This document shows positions 33,700 through 41,993 of a stretch of DNA of 64,000 bases, piece after piece. Origin of the DNA: Gordonia gummivorans (GTDB taxonomy: Bacteria > Actinomycetota > Actinomycetes > Mycobacteriales > Mycobacteriaceae); assembly GCF_022513585.1 (NCBI RefSeq), contig NZ_JAKWBF010000017.1:47609-111608 (forward strand), in the 5' to 3' direction. How positions within the stretch are numbered: position 1 is the stretch's first letter; each line of letters opens with the position of its first letter. Under the pieces are notes generated by a model that saw only the letters and a list, made by a program, of their open reading frames with translations, did not search any database and had not been told where the DNA came from. The position numbers were made by a program, and so were the translations under genes.

Positions 33700-34800
33700 A
33701 TGCCGAGCGTCGAACTCGATCTCACCGCCGACCCCATCGATCTGACCGCCGCGCTGGTCGATATCGAGAGCGAGTCGCGCAACGAGGCGAGCATCGCCGA
33801 CGCGGTCGAGGCTGCTCTGCGCGCACAGGCGCCGGGATTCGAGGTGCTGCGGCATGGGAACCGCGTGCTCGCGCGGACGAATCGTGGACGCGACCGACGG
33901 GTGATCCTGGCCGGCCACCTCGACACCGTCCCGGTTGCGGGAAACCTGCCGCATCGCCGGGAGCGCGACGGGGCCGAGGGGGATGTCCTGCACGGATGCG
34001 GCACGGTCGACATGAAATCGGGCGATGCGGTGTTCCTGCATCTGGCCGCGACCTTGCGCGATCCCGAACCCGACCTGACCCTCATCTTCTACGACTGCGA
34101 GGAGATCGCCGCACGTTACAACGGGCTGGGTTTCCTCGAGCGTGAACTGCCGGAGTGGTTGGCCGGTGATGTCGCGATCCTGGGGGAGCCGACCGCCGGA
34201 CAGATCGAGGCCGGCTGTCAGGGCACCGTCCGAGTTCGCTTGTCGACCGCCGGGACCCGCGCTCATTCCGCGCGATCGTGGATGGGGGACAACGCGATTC
34301 ACAAACTCGGTGGAGTGCTCACCACCCTGGCGTCGTACTCGCCGCGGCGGGTCGACATCGACGGCTGCGAGTATCGCGAGGGGCTGTCGGCGGTCGGGGT
34401 CGGCGGCGGTGTGGCGGGCAACGTGATCCCCGACGAGGCCTACGTCGACGTCAACTTCCGATTCGCGCCGGACCGGTCCGAGGAACAGGCCGTCGAGCAC
34501 ATCCGTGAGGTCTTCACCGCCGACCTCGCCGCCGGGACAGTGCAATTGGCGGTGACCGACTCGGCTCCGGGCGCCCTGCCCGGCTTGAGTAATCCGGCCG
34601 CCGCCGAACTGGTCGCTGCCGCAGACGGACGTTTTCGCGCCAAATACGGCTGGACAGACGTCGCCCGGTTCTCGGCGCGCGGCATCCCGGCGGTGAATCT
34701 CGGACCCGGCGACCCCAATCTCGCGCACCGCGTCGACGAACGTGTCCCGGTCGGTCAGATCACCGAGGTCGCCGAGATCCTGCGCACCTACCTGTCCTGA
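33700..34800 (+). CDS. dapE: Succinyl-diaminopimelate desuccinylase DapE
   Basis: 366 residues. M20 metallopeptidase fold with [11 protein letters not shown] (His-Asp ligand), [14 protein letters not shown] (bridging Asp), [13 protein letters not shown] (Glu-Glu pair), [18 protein letters not shown], the dimerisation domain ([16 protein letters not shown]), and the last His in [15 protein letters not shown]. Removes succinate from N-succinyl-LL-diaminopimelate in lysine/peptidoglycan synthesis. It works with dapC and dapD encoded upstream. The TACGGT box 6 nt before the ATG indicates its own leaderless transcript. Confidence 0.94.
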   Translation: MPSVELDLTADPIDLTAALVDIESESRNEASIADAVEAALRAQAPGFEVLRHGNRVLARTNRGRDRRVILAGHLDTVPVAGNLPHRRERDGAEGDVLHGCGTVDMKSGDAVFLHLAATLRDPEPDLTLIFYDCEEIAARYNGLGFLERELPEWLAGDVAILGEPTAGQIEAGCQGTVRVRLSTAGTRAHSARSWMGDNAIHKLGGVLTTLASYSPRRVDIDGCEYREGLSAVGVGGGVAGNVIPDEAYVDVNFRFAPDRSEEQAVEHIREVFTADLAAGTVQLAVTDSAPGALPGLSNPAAAELVAAADGRFRAKYGWTDVARFSARGIPAVNLGPGDPNLAHRVDERVPVGQITEVAEILRTYLS

Positions 34801-34823
34801 TCGTGCCCCGGCCCCGCATGCCT

Positions 34824-34829
34824 TACCGT
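34824..34829 (+). promoter_or_regulatory. -10 box for leaderless 34836 gene
   Basis: TACCGT ends 6 nt before the ATG at 34836, favouring that start over a GTG at 34803 or ATG at 34818. Confidence 0.5.
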
Positions 34830-34835
34830 GACGGC

Positions 34836-35660
34836 ATGGCGCCCAGCACCGGAAACCAGCCGACCTCCTCGCCCGAGGACGACCCGACCCCTGAGACCTG
34901 CTACATCGGGCCGATGCGGGTGCGACGCGACGACGGCCGCCGCAGTCAGACCACCGACCGCCGTCTCCTCGAATGGATCGATCCCCGCGACAGCACGTTG
35001 CGCGCCGAACGGACCATGCGTGACTCGTGGCGCGTGCTGAGAATCCAGTCGGAGTTCGTCGCAGGGTTCGACGCGATGAGCGAGGTCGCCGAGGCCGTCA
35101 CCGTGTTCGGTTCGGCGCGGGTCGCTCCGGGAACTGCCGACTACGACCTGTCGGTGGCGGTCGGCCGCGCGCTGGGGGAGGCGGGCTATGCGGTGATCAC
35201 CGGTGGCGGACCGGGAGCGATGCAGGCCGCCAATCAAGGCGCCTTCCATACCGGCGCCCAGTCCATCGGACTCAACATCGAGCTGCCCTTCGAACAGCAC
35301 CTCAATCCGTGGGTCGACCTGGGCATGAACTTTCGCTACTTCTTTGTGCGCAAGACGATGTTCGTCAAGTACGCGCAGGCCTTCGTGTGCCTGCCGGGTG
35401 GATTCGGCACCCTCGACGAGATGTTCGAGGCACTCACGCTCGTGCAGACCAAGAAGGTCGTGCGGTTCCCGATCGTGCTGGTCGGACGCGACCACTGGTC
35501 CGGTCTGGTGGACTGGATGCGCGACGTGCTGCTCGCCAAGCAGATGATCTCCGCCGACGACCTCGACCTCCTGTATCTGGTCGACGAGCCGGCCGAGGCG
35601 GTCGAGATCATCGACGCAGCGCGAGCCGGACGATCGACGAGCGGGTCGGTCAAGCCATGA
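34836..35660 (+). CDS. LOG-family protein, long form (TIGR00730)
   Basis: 274 residues. A Rossmann-like core has VTVFGSARVAPG, GYAVITGGGPGAMQAANQGA and the signature LPGGFGTLDEMFE (PGGxGTxxE). Members of the LOG family are cytokinin-riboside-monophosphate phosphoribohydrolases or related nucleotide N-glycosidases. The N-terminal extension of about 80 residues distinguishes this longer form from the next gene's product. The stop overlaps the next start (ATGA), so the two paralogues are co-translated. Confidence 0.88.
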   Translation: MAPSTGNQPTSSPEDDPTPETCYIGPMRVRRDDGRRSQTTDRRLLEWIDPRDSTLRAERTMRDSWRVLRIQSEFVAGFDAMSEVAEAVTVFGSARVAPGTADYDLSVAVGRALGEAGYAVITGGGPGAMQAANQGAFHTGAQSIGLNIELPFEQHLNPWVDLGMNFRYFFVRKTMFVKYAQAFVCLPGGFGTLDEMFEALTLVQTKKVVRFPIVLVGRDHWSGLVDWMRDVLLAKQMISADDLDLLYLVDEPAEAVEIIDAARAGRSTSGSVKP

Positions 35661-36229
35661 GTGCGGTCTGTGTCTACTGCGCGTCGGGGCGCGTCGAGCA
35701 GCGCTATCTCGACCTGGCTGCCGAGGTGGGCGGTGCGCTGGCCCGCGCCGGCCACGTGACCGTCTCCGGCGGCGGCAACATCTCGATGATGGGTGCGCTG
35801 GCCGAGGCGGCTCGCGCTGCGGGCGGCACGACGATCGGCATCATCCCGCGGGCACTCATGGAACGCGAGGTCGCCGATCTGGGCGCCGACGAACTCGTCA
35901 TCACCGAGACCATGCGCGAACGCAAACGCATGATGGATGAGCGGTCGGATGCGTTCATCACGCTGCCCGGCGGCATCGGGACACTCGAGGAACTGTTCGA
36001 GACGTGGACGGCCGGATACCTCGGAATGCACGACAAACCGGTGATCCTGCTCGATCCCTTCGATTTCTATGCGCCGTTGCGCACCTGGCTGGAAGACTTG
36101 GCCGGGCAGGGGTTTGTCGCGCGTCGATCGCTCGATCGGCTCCTGGTCACCGACTCGGTGGCGGGGGCGCTCGCACTTGTGGCGGGTCGAGGGGATGTTG
36201 TCGCGGAGCCTCTTGCTACTGACCGGTAA
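35657..36229 (+). CDS. LOG-family protein, short form (Rv1205-like)
   Basis: 190 residues. AVCVYCASGRVEQ at the start, TVSGGGNISMMGALAEAA and the catalytic signature LPGGIGTLEELFETW are those of functional LOG enzymes, which release the base from N6-modified AMP. In M. tuberculosis the homologue Rv1205 makes cytokinins, and its accumulation is toxic when proteasomal turnover fails; position before fadD6 matches. Coupled with the long LOG paralogue upstream. Confidence 0.9.
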   Translation: MSAVCVYCASGRVEQRYLDLAAEVGGALARAGHVTVSGGGNISMMGALAEAARAAGGTTIGIIPRALMEREVADLGADELVITETMRERKRMMDERSDAFITLPGGIGTLEELFETWTAGYLGMHDKPVILLDPFDFYAPLRTWLEDLAGQGFVARRSLDRLLVTDSVAGALALVAGRGDVVAEPLATDR

Positions 36230-36234
36230 GGTGT

Positions 36235-36249
36235 GTTGACATCGTCAAC
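36235..36249. promoter_or_regulatory. Palindromic candidate operator upstream of fadD6
   Basis: GTTGAC-ATC-GTCAAC, six-base arms with a 3-bp spacer, 55 bp before the fadD6 start. A TAAGGT box at 36227 just upstream could be the -10, so a repressor bound here would cover the start site. Which regulator binds is unknown. Confidence 0.45.
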
Positions 36250-36303
36250 GCGCGTTGTCGTCGTCCACTGTCGTCATCCATTACCGGAGAGCGAGACCTG
36301 CAA

Positions 36304-38082
36304 ATGCCCTCTCACGACACCAAGTCTGTCGTTGGAATAAAGGACCTGGTCAGAGGTGTCGTGAAGATGGCGCCACAGGCCCATCACATGATCAAGCACG
36401 CGCCGGGACTGATCCGTCGTCCCGCCGATGCCAAACGCACCATCGGGTCGATCTTCCAGAGGCATGCGCAAGCGCATCCGGATCGGCCGTTCGTGCGGTT
36501 CGAGGGCAAGACCACCACCTACGGTGAGGCCAATCGCCGGGTGAATCGCTACGCCGCGGTGCTGGCCGAGAACGGGGTGGCCAAGGGTGATGTGGTCGCG
36601 ATCCTGTCCAAGAACTGTCCGACCGACCTGTTCCTCATGCTCGCGACGGTCAAGCTGGGCGCGATCGCCGGCATGCTGAACTACAACCAGCGTGGCAGCG
36701 TCATCGAGCACAGCATGACGTTGCTCGGCGCTCGCGTGCTGGTGCACGACCCGCAGTGCGCCGAGGCCTTCGAGTCGATTCCGTCGGAGGCACTGCCCGA
36801 GCATGTCTTCGACTTCACCGAGTTCGACGCCGAGGCCGACGGGAAGCCGGAGACCGACCCCTCGGTCACCGAGACACTGCCGGCGGCGACGGAAGCCTTC
36901 TACATCTTCACCTCGGGAACCACCGGACTCCCCAAGGCCAGCGTGATGAGCCACAACCGCTGGCTGGCGAGCATGTCGGGTATCGGCGGGCTGGCCGTAC
37001 GGCTGCGGCACAGCGACACCATGTACGTGCCGCTGCCGCTATACCACAACAACGCACTATCGGTGTCGCTGTCGTCGGTCCTCGCGGCCGGTGCCTGCAT
37101 CGCCATCGGCAAGCAGTTCTCGGCGTCGAAGTTCTGGGACGACGTCATCCTCAACCGGGCGACTGCGTTCTGCTATATCGGCGAGTTGTGCCGCTACCTG
37201 CTGGCCCAGCCCGAGAAGCCCACCGACCGGCAGCATTCGGTGCGACTCTGCGTCGGCAACGGTATGCGACCTGACATCTGGGACGAGTTTCGGGAGCGGT
37301 TCGGCATCGACCGCATCGTCGAGTTCTATGGCGCCAGCGAACTCAATCTGGTGTTCGTGAATGCGTTCAGCGCCAGCCGCACCGCGGGCTTCTGTCCGCT
37401 GCCGTACGCGATTGTCGAGTACGACGAGGACGGCGCGCCCAAGCGTGACTCCGACGGCCGGCTGACCAAGGTCGGTCGTGGTGGCACCGGTCTGCTCATC
37501 TCCGGGATCAACGATCGCGTGCCGGTCGACGGCTACACCGATCCGGAGGAGACCGAGAAGAAGATCATCCGCGACGCGTTCAAGGACGGCGACTCCTGGT
37601 TCAACTCGGGTGACCTGGTCCGCGATCAGGGTTTCTCGCACATCGCGTTCGTCGACCGACTGGGCGATACGTTCCGCTGGAAGGGCGAGAACGTGGCGAC
37701 CACCGAGGTCGAGGCCGGACTCGACGGCATCGACGCCATTTCGCAGTCCGTGGTGTTCGGGGTGGAGATCCCCGGCACCGACGGCAAGGCCGGTATGGCC
37801 GCGGTGACCGTGCGTGACGGCGCCGATCTGGACGGCAAGAAGATCGCCGACCACCTCTACGACGTACTGCCGGGTTATGCCGTGCCGTTGTTCATCCGCG
37901 TCGTCGACCAGCTCGAGCAGACCTCGACCTTCAAGAGTCGCAAGGTCGAACTGCGCGAGGAGGCCTACGAGAAGACCGGCGACGACACGTTGTTCGCACT
38001 GGCCGGCCGGTCCGATGGGTACGTGAAGTATTACGACTCCTATCCCGACGATGTGGCAGCCGCGAAGGCGCCCAAGAACTGA
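36304..38082 (+). CDS. fadD6: Long-chain acyl-CoA synthetase FadD6 (FATP type)
   Basis: 592 residues, ANL superfamily. P-loop YIFTSGTTGLPKASVMSH, GNGMRPDIWDEF, VEFYGASELN (A5-type motif), NSGDLVRDQGFSHIAFVDRLGDTFRWKGENVAT and C-terminal TSTFKSRKVELR with the catalytic Lys region. It resembles the very-long-chain/FATP subgroup. It activates fatty acids to acyl-CoA for membrane lipid or mycolate metabolism. The position between LOG and folP2 is the same as Rv1206. A palindrome upstream may regulate it. Confidence 0.93.
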   Translation: MPSHDTKSVVGIKDLVRGVVKMAPQAHHMIKHAPGLIRRPADAKRTIGSIFQRHAQAHPDRPFVRFEGKTTTYGEANRRVNRYAAVLAENGVAKGDVVAILSKNCPTDLFLMLATVKLGAIAGMLNYNQRGSVIEHSMTLLGARVLVHDPQCAEAFESIPSEALPEHVFDFTEFDAEADGKPETDPSVTETLPAATEAFYIFTSGTTGLPKASVMSHNRWLASMSGIGGLAVRLRHSDTMYVPLPLYHNNALSVSLSSVLAAGACIAIGKQFSASKFWDDVILNRATAFCYIGELCRYLLAQPEKPTDRQHSVRLCVGNGMRPDIWDEFRERFGIDRIVEFYGASELNLVFVNAFSASRTAGFCPLPYAIVEYDEDGAPKRDSDGRLTKVGRGGTGLLISGINDRVPVDGYTDPEETEKKIIRDAFKDGDSWFNSGDLVRDQGFSHIAFVDRLGDTFRWKGENVATTEVEAGLDGIDAISQSVVFGVEIPGTDGKAGMAAVTVRDGADLDGKKIADHLYDVLPGYAVPLFIRVVDQLEQTSTFKSRKVELREEAYEKTGDDTLFALAGRSDGYVKYYDSYPDDVAAAKAPKN

Positions 38083-38126
38083 TCTGCAGAGTCGGGTCTC
38101 AGGTGCACAAACCGCCAACCGCTCCC

Positions 38127-38223
38127 TGAGGTGCGAGGAGCCCTGGCGACGAGCCTCGAAGGGCGTGGTGAGGCGACAATGTCAGCTCACCAGGGGCTTC
38201 GAGGCTCGCAGGCTCGCGCCTCA
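38127..38223. repeat. Intergenic inverted repeat, GAGCCTCGAAGGGC family
   Basis: Left arm TGAGGTGCGAGGAGC...GAGCCTCGAAGGGC...GTGAG and right arm CTCACCAGGGGCTTCGAGGC...GCGCCTCA are imperfect inverted copies around a short loop. A half copy of the same sequence occurs after glgC at 44533-44571. A dispersed repeat that could terminate fadD6 transcription. Confidence 0.75.
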
Positions 38224-38263
38224 GCCGGCGGGACTGGCGCGACGGGTTGCCCGGCCGCATCAC

Positions 38264-38269
38264 TACTGT
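38264..38269 (+). promoter_or_regulatory. -10 box for leaderless folP2
   Basis: TACTGT ends 7 nt before the ATG at 38277. Confidence 0.5.
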
Positions 38270-38276
38270 GGGCGAC

Positions 38277-39158
38277 ATGATCTCGACGCCGGCTCTGTCG
38301 CCGACGCTGTGTGGACGCCCGGTCCCAACCGACCGCGCTCTCGTGATGGCGATCGTCAACCGCACCCCGGACTCCTTCTACGACAAGGGTGCGAGCTTCG
38401 CCGACGACGCCGCGCAGGCCCGCATTGCCCGTGTGGTCGACGAAGGCGCCGACATCGTCGACGTGGGCGGTGTGAAGGCGGGACCGGGCGAGCATGTGGA
38501 CGCCGCCACCGAAGCCGCACGCGTCGTACCGATGATCGCGTGGATTCGTGAGACGCACCCCGACCTGCTCATCAGCGTCGACACCTGGCGTTCGGACGTG
38601 GCCGATGCCGCATGCGCGGCCGGTGCGGATCTCATCAACGACACCTGGGCCGGCTCCGACCCAGACCTCGTGCACGTGGCCGCGACCCGCGGTGCGGGCA
38701 TCGTCTGCTCTCATACCGGTGGCGCCACGGTCCGCACCCGTCCACACCGCGTCGGCTACCAGGACATCGTCGGCGAAGTGGTCGCCGAACTCACCACGGC
38801 CGCTGCCCGTGCAGCCGACGCCGGAGTTGCCCGAGACTCGATCGTTATCGATCCGACGCACGATTTTGGCAAGAACACCCACCACGGTTTGGCCTTGTTA
38901 CGCCACGTAAAAGATCTTGTTAATACGGGCTGGCCTGTGTTGATGGCGCTCAGCAACAAAGACTTTGTGGGGGAGACTCTGGGTGTGGATCTCGAACAAC
39001 GGTTGGAGGGCACCCTCGCTGCGACCGCTCTGAGTGCCGAACACGGCGCCCGGATCTTTCGTGTGCATGAGGTGGCTGCCACTCGTCGCGTGGTCGACAT
39101 GGTCGCTGCCATAGCGGGAACAAGACCTCCCGCCCGAACAGTCAGGGGACTCGCATGA
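38277..39158 (+). CDS. folP2: Dihydropteroate synthase paralogue FolP2
   Basis: 293 residues, TIM-barrel DHPS fold: MAIVNRTPDSFYDKG, DIVDVGGVKAGPG, ISVDTWRSDVA, ADLINDTWAG, IDPTHDFGKNTHHG, ALSNKDFVGETLG and final IFRVHEVAATRRV. In M. tuberculosis the protein at this position (Rv1207, FolP2) has been reported to lack DHPS activity, so its true reaction is uncertain. It precedes and overlaps gpgS by 4 bp, so a link with that pathway is conceivable. The canonical folP1 would be in a folate operon outside the window. Confidence 0.9.
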   Translation: MISTPALSPTLCGRPVPTDRALVMAIVNRTPDSFYDKGASFADDAAQARIARVVDEGADIVDVGGVKAGPGEHVDAATEAARVVPMIAWIRETHPDLLISVDTWRSDVADAACAAGADLINDTWAGSDPDLVHVAATRGAGIVCSHTGGATVRTRPHRVGYQDIVGEVVAELTTAAARAADAGVARDSIVIDPTHDFGKNTHHGLALLRHVKDLVNTGWPVLMALSNKDFVGETLGVDLEQRLEGTLAATALSAEHGARIFRVHEVAATRRVVDMVAAIAGTRPPARTVRGLA

Positions 39159-40186
39159 CCAAACAGGTAAGACGAACCCATCCGAGCGCCGTCAACAACC
39201 GGGACCGGACAGCGATCTGGCCCACTCCCGCCGAGACCGCGACCAGCAAGCAGCGCTGGTCGTCGACTCACACGTGGGAACAGCCCGATTGGACGATCGA
39301 CGAACTCGTCGCAGCCAAGGACGGACGCACCGTGTCGGTGGTCCTGCCCGCGCTCGACGAGGAGGAGACCGTCGCCGACGTGATCGCCACGATCCGTCCG
39401 CTGCTGGGCACGCTCGTCGACGAACTCATCGTCCTCGACTCCGGCTCGACGGATGCGACCGCCGAACGGGCCCGCGCCGCGGGTGCCGAGGTGATCTCGC
39501 GTGAGGAGGCCGTGCCCGAACTCGACCCCATCAAGGGGAAGGGCGAGGTGCTGTGGCGGTCGATCGCGGTGACGACCGGCGACCTCATCGCCTTTGTCGA
39601 TTCCGACCTCATCGACCCAGACCCCATGTTCGTACCCAAGATGCTGGGCCCGCTGCTCGTGAACCCCGACATCCATCTGGTCAAGGGCTACTACCGGCGC
39701 CCGTTGCGGACCGGCGGCACCCAGGATGCCAACGGCGGTGGCCGGGTCACCGAACTCGTTGCCCGCCCGCTACTGGCGTCGCAGAAGCCGGACCTCACGG
39801 CGGTGCTGCAGCCGCTGGGTGGCGAATACGCCGGCACTCGCGAACTGCTGTCGTCGGTGCCTTTCGCGCCCGGCTACGGCGTGGAGATCGGCCTGCTGAT
39901 CGACACCTACGACAAGTACGGCCTCACCGGTATCGGCCAGGTCAACCTCGGTGTGCGGACACATCGCAATCGTCCGCTCATCGAGCTCGGCGTCATGAGC
40001 CGACAGATTGTGGGGACGCTGATGCGCCGCTGCAAGCTCGACGACTCCGGGGTGGGCCTCACCCAGTTCACCGCCGAACCCGACGGTTCGTTCACGCCGC
40101 ACACCACCGAGGTCTATCTCGAAGACCGACCGCCGATGAACACCATCCGCCCCGCGGAGATCGACGACGAGGAGATGGCTTCCTGA
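39155..40186 (+). CDS. gpgS: Glucosyl-3-phosphoglycerate synthase GpgS
   Basis: 343 residues, GT81/GT-A fold. SVVLPALDEEETVADVI, LIVLDSGSTDAT, the metal-binding DSD in AFVDSDLID, LVKGYYRRP, QPLGGEYAGTRELL and RTHRNRPL are signature segments. GpgS joins glucose (from UDP-glucose) to 3-phosphoglycerate, the first step in making methylglucose lipopolysaccharides that modulate fatty-acid synthesis in mycolate bacteria. Starts inside the folP2 stop (ATGA). Confidence 0.95.
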   Translation: MTKQVRRTHPSAVNNRDRTAIWPTPAETATSKQRWSSTHTWEQPDWTIDELVAAKDGRTVSVVLPALDEEETVADVIATIRPLLGTLVDELIVLDSGSTDATAERARAAGAEVISREEAVPELDPIKGKGEVLWRSIAVTTGDLIAFVDSDLIDPDPMFVPKMLGPLLVNPDIHLVKGYYRRPLRTGGTQDANGGGRVTELVARPLLASQKPDLTAVLQPLGGEYAGTRELLSSVPFAPGYGVEIGLLIDTYDKYGLTGIGQVNLGVRTHRNRPLIELGVMSRQIVGTLMRRCKLDDSGVGLTQFTAEPDGSFTPHTTEVYLEDRPPMNTIRPAEIDDEEMAS

Positions 40187-40292
40187 CGACGGCCTGACCC
40201 TACCGGTGTGCCGGGGCCGACGACAGTGTCGATGATGCCAAGTTCCCCGGCGCCCAACGGTGCCGCCACGGCCGTCTGCCAAGATTGAACGC

Positions 40293-40760
40293 ATGCAGAC
40301 GATACTGCTGTATTTGCTGATCATGGCGATCGTCGTCGCGGCTGTCTTCGCTGTGGTGTGGTTTGCGTTCGGTCGGGGCGAGGATCTGCCGCCGATCGAA
40401 CGGGGCACGACGCTGACCACGTTGCCGCCTTCGGGGATCACGAGCGACGACGTCCGTGCACTGCGCTTCGCACAGACCCTGCGTGGCTACAAGCAGTCCG
40501 AGGTCGATTGGGCGCTGGCCCGCCTGGCCGCAGAGATCGACGAACTCCGTGGCTCACTCGCCGATCTGCACGCACGCAACGAGCGTGTCTGCCCGTCCGA
40601 TGCCACCGCGGATGTCGGTGCCGCCGAGCCGGCGTTCCAGACGTGGGAACCCGATGACGATGACGCGGACGTATCTCAGGACTCGTCCGACGCGGCCGTC
40701 GGAAACGTGGATTCGGCCACGTCCGGACCGGTCGACGTCGCCGATCCTGCGCAGACCTGA
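40293..40760 (+). CDS. DivIVA-domain membrane protein (Rv1209-like)
   Basis: 155 residues: one N-terminal transmembrane helix (about 3-24), then a DivIVA-like segment RALRFAQTLRGYKQSEVDWALARLAAEIDELR, here cited as RFAQTLRGYKQSEVDWAL. That matches the F....RGY...EVD..L motif used by DivIVA proteins to sense membrane curvature. The tail is acidic and disordered. Position after gpgS equals Rv1209. It probably locates at septum or pole (inference). The ATG at 40293 is preferred because residues before it are not family-like. Confidence 0.82.
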   Translation: MQTILLYLLIMAIVVAAVFAVVWFAFGRGEDLPPIERGTTLTTLPPSGITSDDVRALRFAQTLRGYKQSEVDWALARLAAEIDELRGSLADLHARNERVCPSDATADVGAAEPAFQTWEPDDDDADVSQDSSDAAVGNVDSATSGPVDVADPAQT

Positions 40761-40846
40761 TCGGCGCACGCAGCATGCCTGGCAGGATCGGAGGACCTCG
40801 GCACGTATCATGTCTCTAGCAGGTCGTCGTTGAAGGGAGCTTGAGA

Positions 40847-41014
40847 ATGGCGGCAATGAAGCCACGTACTGGGGACGGGCCCCTCGAAGCGGCCAAGGAA
40901 GGACGTGGGATCGTTGTCCGGATTCCGATTGAAGGCGGCGGACGCCTGGTCGTCGAGCTGACGGCCGACGAGGCTGCCGCGCTCGGGGAGGAATTGCGCG
41001 GGGTCACCGGCTGA
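40847..41014 (+). CDS. DUF3117 protein, 55 residues (Rv1211-like)
   Basis: Starts MAAMKPRTGDGPLEAAKEG, then GIVVRIPIEGGGRLVVEL and DEAAALGEELRGVTG. This is the short, very conserved actinobacterial DUF3117 family; no function is known. AGGGAG lies 9 nt before the ATG. Its place between the gpgS block and glgM/glgC matches Rv1211. Confidence 0.92.
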   Translation: MAAMKPRTGDGPLEAAKEGRGIVVRIPIEGGGRLVVELTADEAAALGEELRGVTG

Positions 41015-41054
41015 CCCCGCAACACTGACCGCCCATACGTCGCCCACCGATCCG

Positions 41055-41966
41055 GTGCCGCACTCACGCGACGCGCGACCGGGTCGTCTCGACGGGATCG
41101 CGCAGGCGCTCGATGTCCTGCGCTGCCCGGTGTGTGGTGAACCCTTCGATGTCGTCGGCGGCTCGTTGCGATGCGGTGCGGCACATTCTTTCGACGTCGC
41201 CCGCCAGGGGTACGTCTCGCTGCTCGACGGACGATCTGGTGCTCTTCGCGCCGACACCGCCGACATGGTTGCCGCACGTGACCGTGTCCACAGCGCCGGC
41301 GTGTTCGATCCCGTGGTGGACGCAGCCGCGCAAGTGGGTGCGGTGGCCATCGTCGGCGCGCATCCAGGGCGGCGCCCGTTGGTTCTCGACGCCGGTGCAG
41401 GTGGCGGGCATTACCTGCGGGCCGTGTTACGGGAGGCGGCCGATCGAGGTGCCGACGCACGTGGTCTGGGGATAGACCTGTCGCGGCAATGCGCGCGAGC
41501 ACTGGTGCGTGGTGAACCCGCGGTGACCGCGGTGACCGCCGACATCTGGCGTGGCCTGCCGGTCGCCGACGACTGTGTCGCAGTACTGCTGTCGATCTTC
41601 TCGCCCCGCAACGCAGCCGAGTTCGCCCGCGTGCTGAGCCCCGACGGCCGGCTGATCGTGGTTCGCCCGCTACCCGGGCACCTCGGTGAGATCATCGCGC
41701 CGATGCACATGTTGTCGGTGGACGACGCCAAGACCGCACGCGTGCACGCCGCTCTGGACGATCACGTCGAGGTTCTCGTCGAAAATGAGCTGACGTACTC
41801 GGTCCGGATTCCGGCGCCCGTGGTGGCCGACCTGGCCGGGATGGGTCCGTCGGCATTCCATCTCGATGCCGGCCAGATCGATGCGCTCGCACATGCTCTC
41901 GCCGGCGACGGCGTCGTCGAGGTCACGGTGTCGGTGGCCATCACCGTGTGCGGCAGATCGGCGTGA
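41055..41966 (+). CDS. 23S rRNA (guanine-N1)-methyltransferase, RlmA/TlrB type
   Basis: 303 residues from GTG 41055. A zinc ribbon comes first: Cys24, Cys27, Cys40, His44 (CPVC...C..AH). Then FDVARQGYVSLL, the AdoMet-binding motif VLDAGAGGGHYL, LGIDLSRQCARAL, and SIFSPRNAAEFARVLSPDGRLIVV. This is the RlmA(I)/RlmA(II) layout; actinobacterial members methylate G748 (TlrB) and can confer macrolide resistance, while E. coli RlmA acts on G745. Which base is methylated here is not decidable by eye. Confidence 0.87.
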   Translation: MPHSRDARPGRLDGIAQALDVLRCPVCGEPFDVVGGSLRCGAAHSFDVARQGYVSLLDGRSGALRADTADMVAARDRVHSAGVFDPVVDAAAQVGAVAIVGAHPGRRPLVLDAGAGGGHYLRAVLREAADRGADARGLGIDLSRQCARALVRGEPAVTAVTADIWRGLPVADDCVAVLLSIFSPRNAAEFARVLSPDGRLIVVRPLPGHLGEIIAPMHMLSVDDAKTARVHAALDDHVEVLVENELTYSVRIPAPVVADLAGMGPSAFHLDAGQIDALAHALAGDGVVEVTVSVAITVCGRSA

Positions 41967-41993
41967 ACCGATCTGCTGATCGTCAGTGCATCT

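Noticed and set aside
36227..36249. Full housekeeping promoter using TTGACA at 36237
   Set aside because: No -10 hexamer lies 16-19 bp downstream; the bases are better read as a palindrome.
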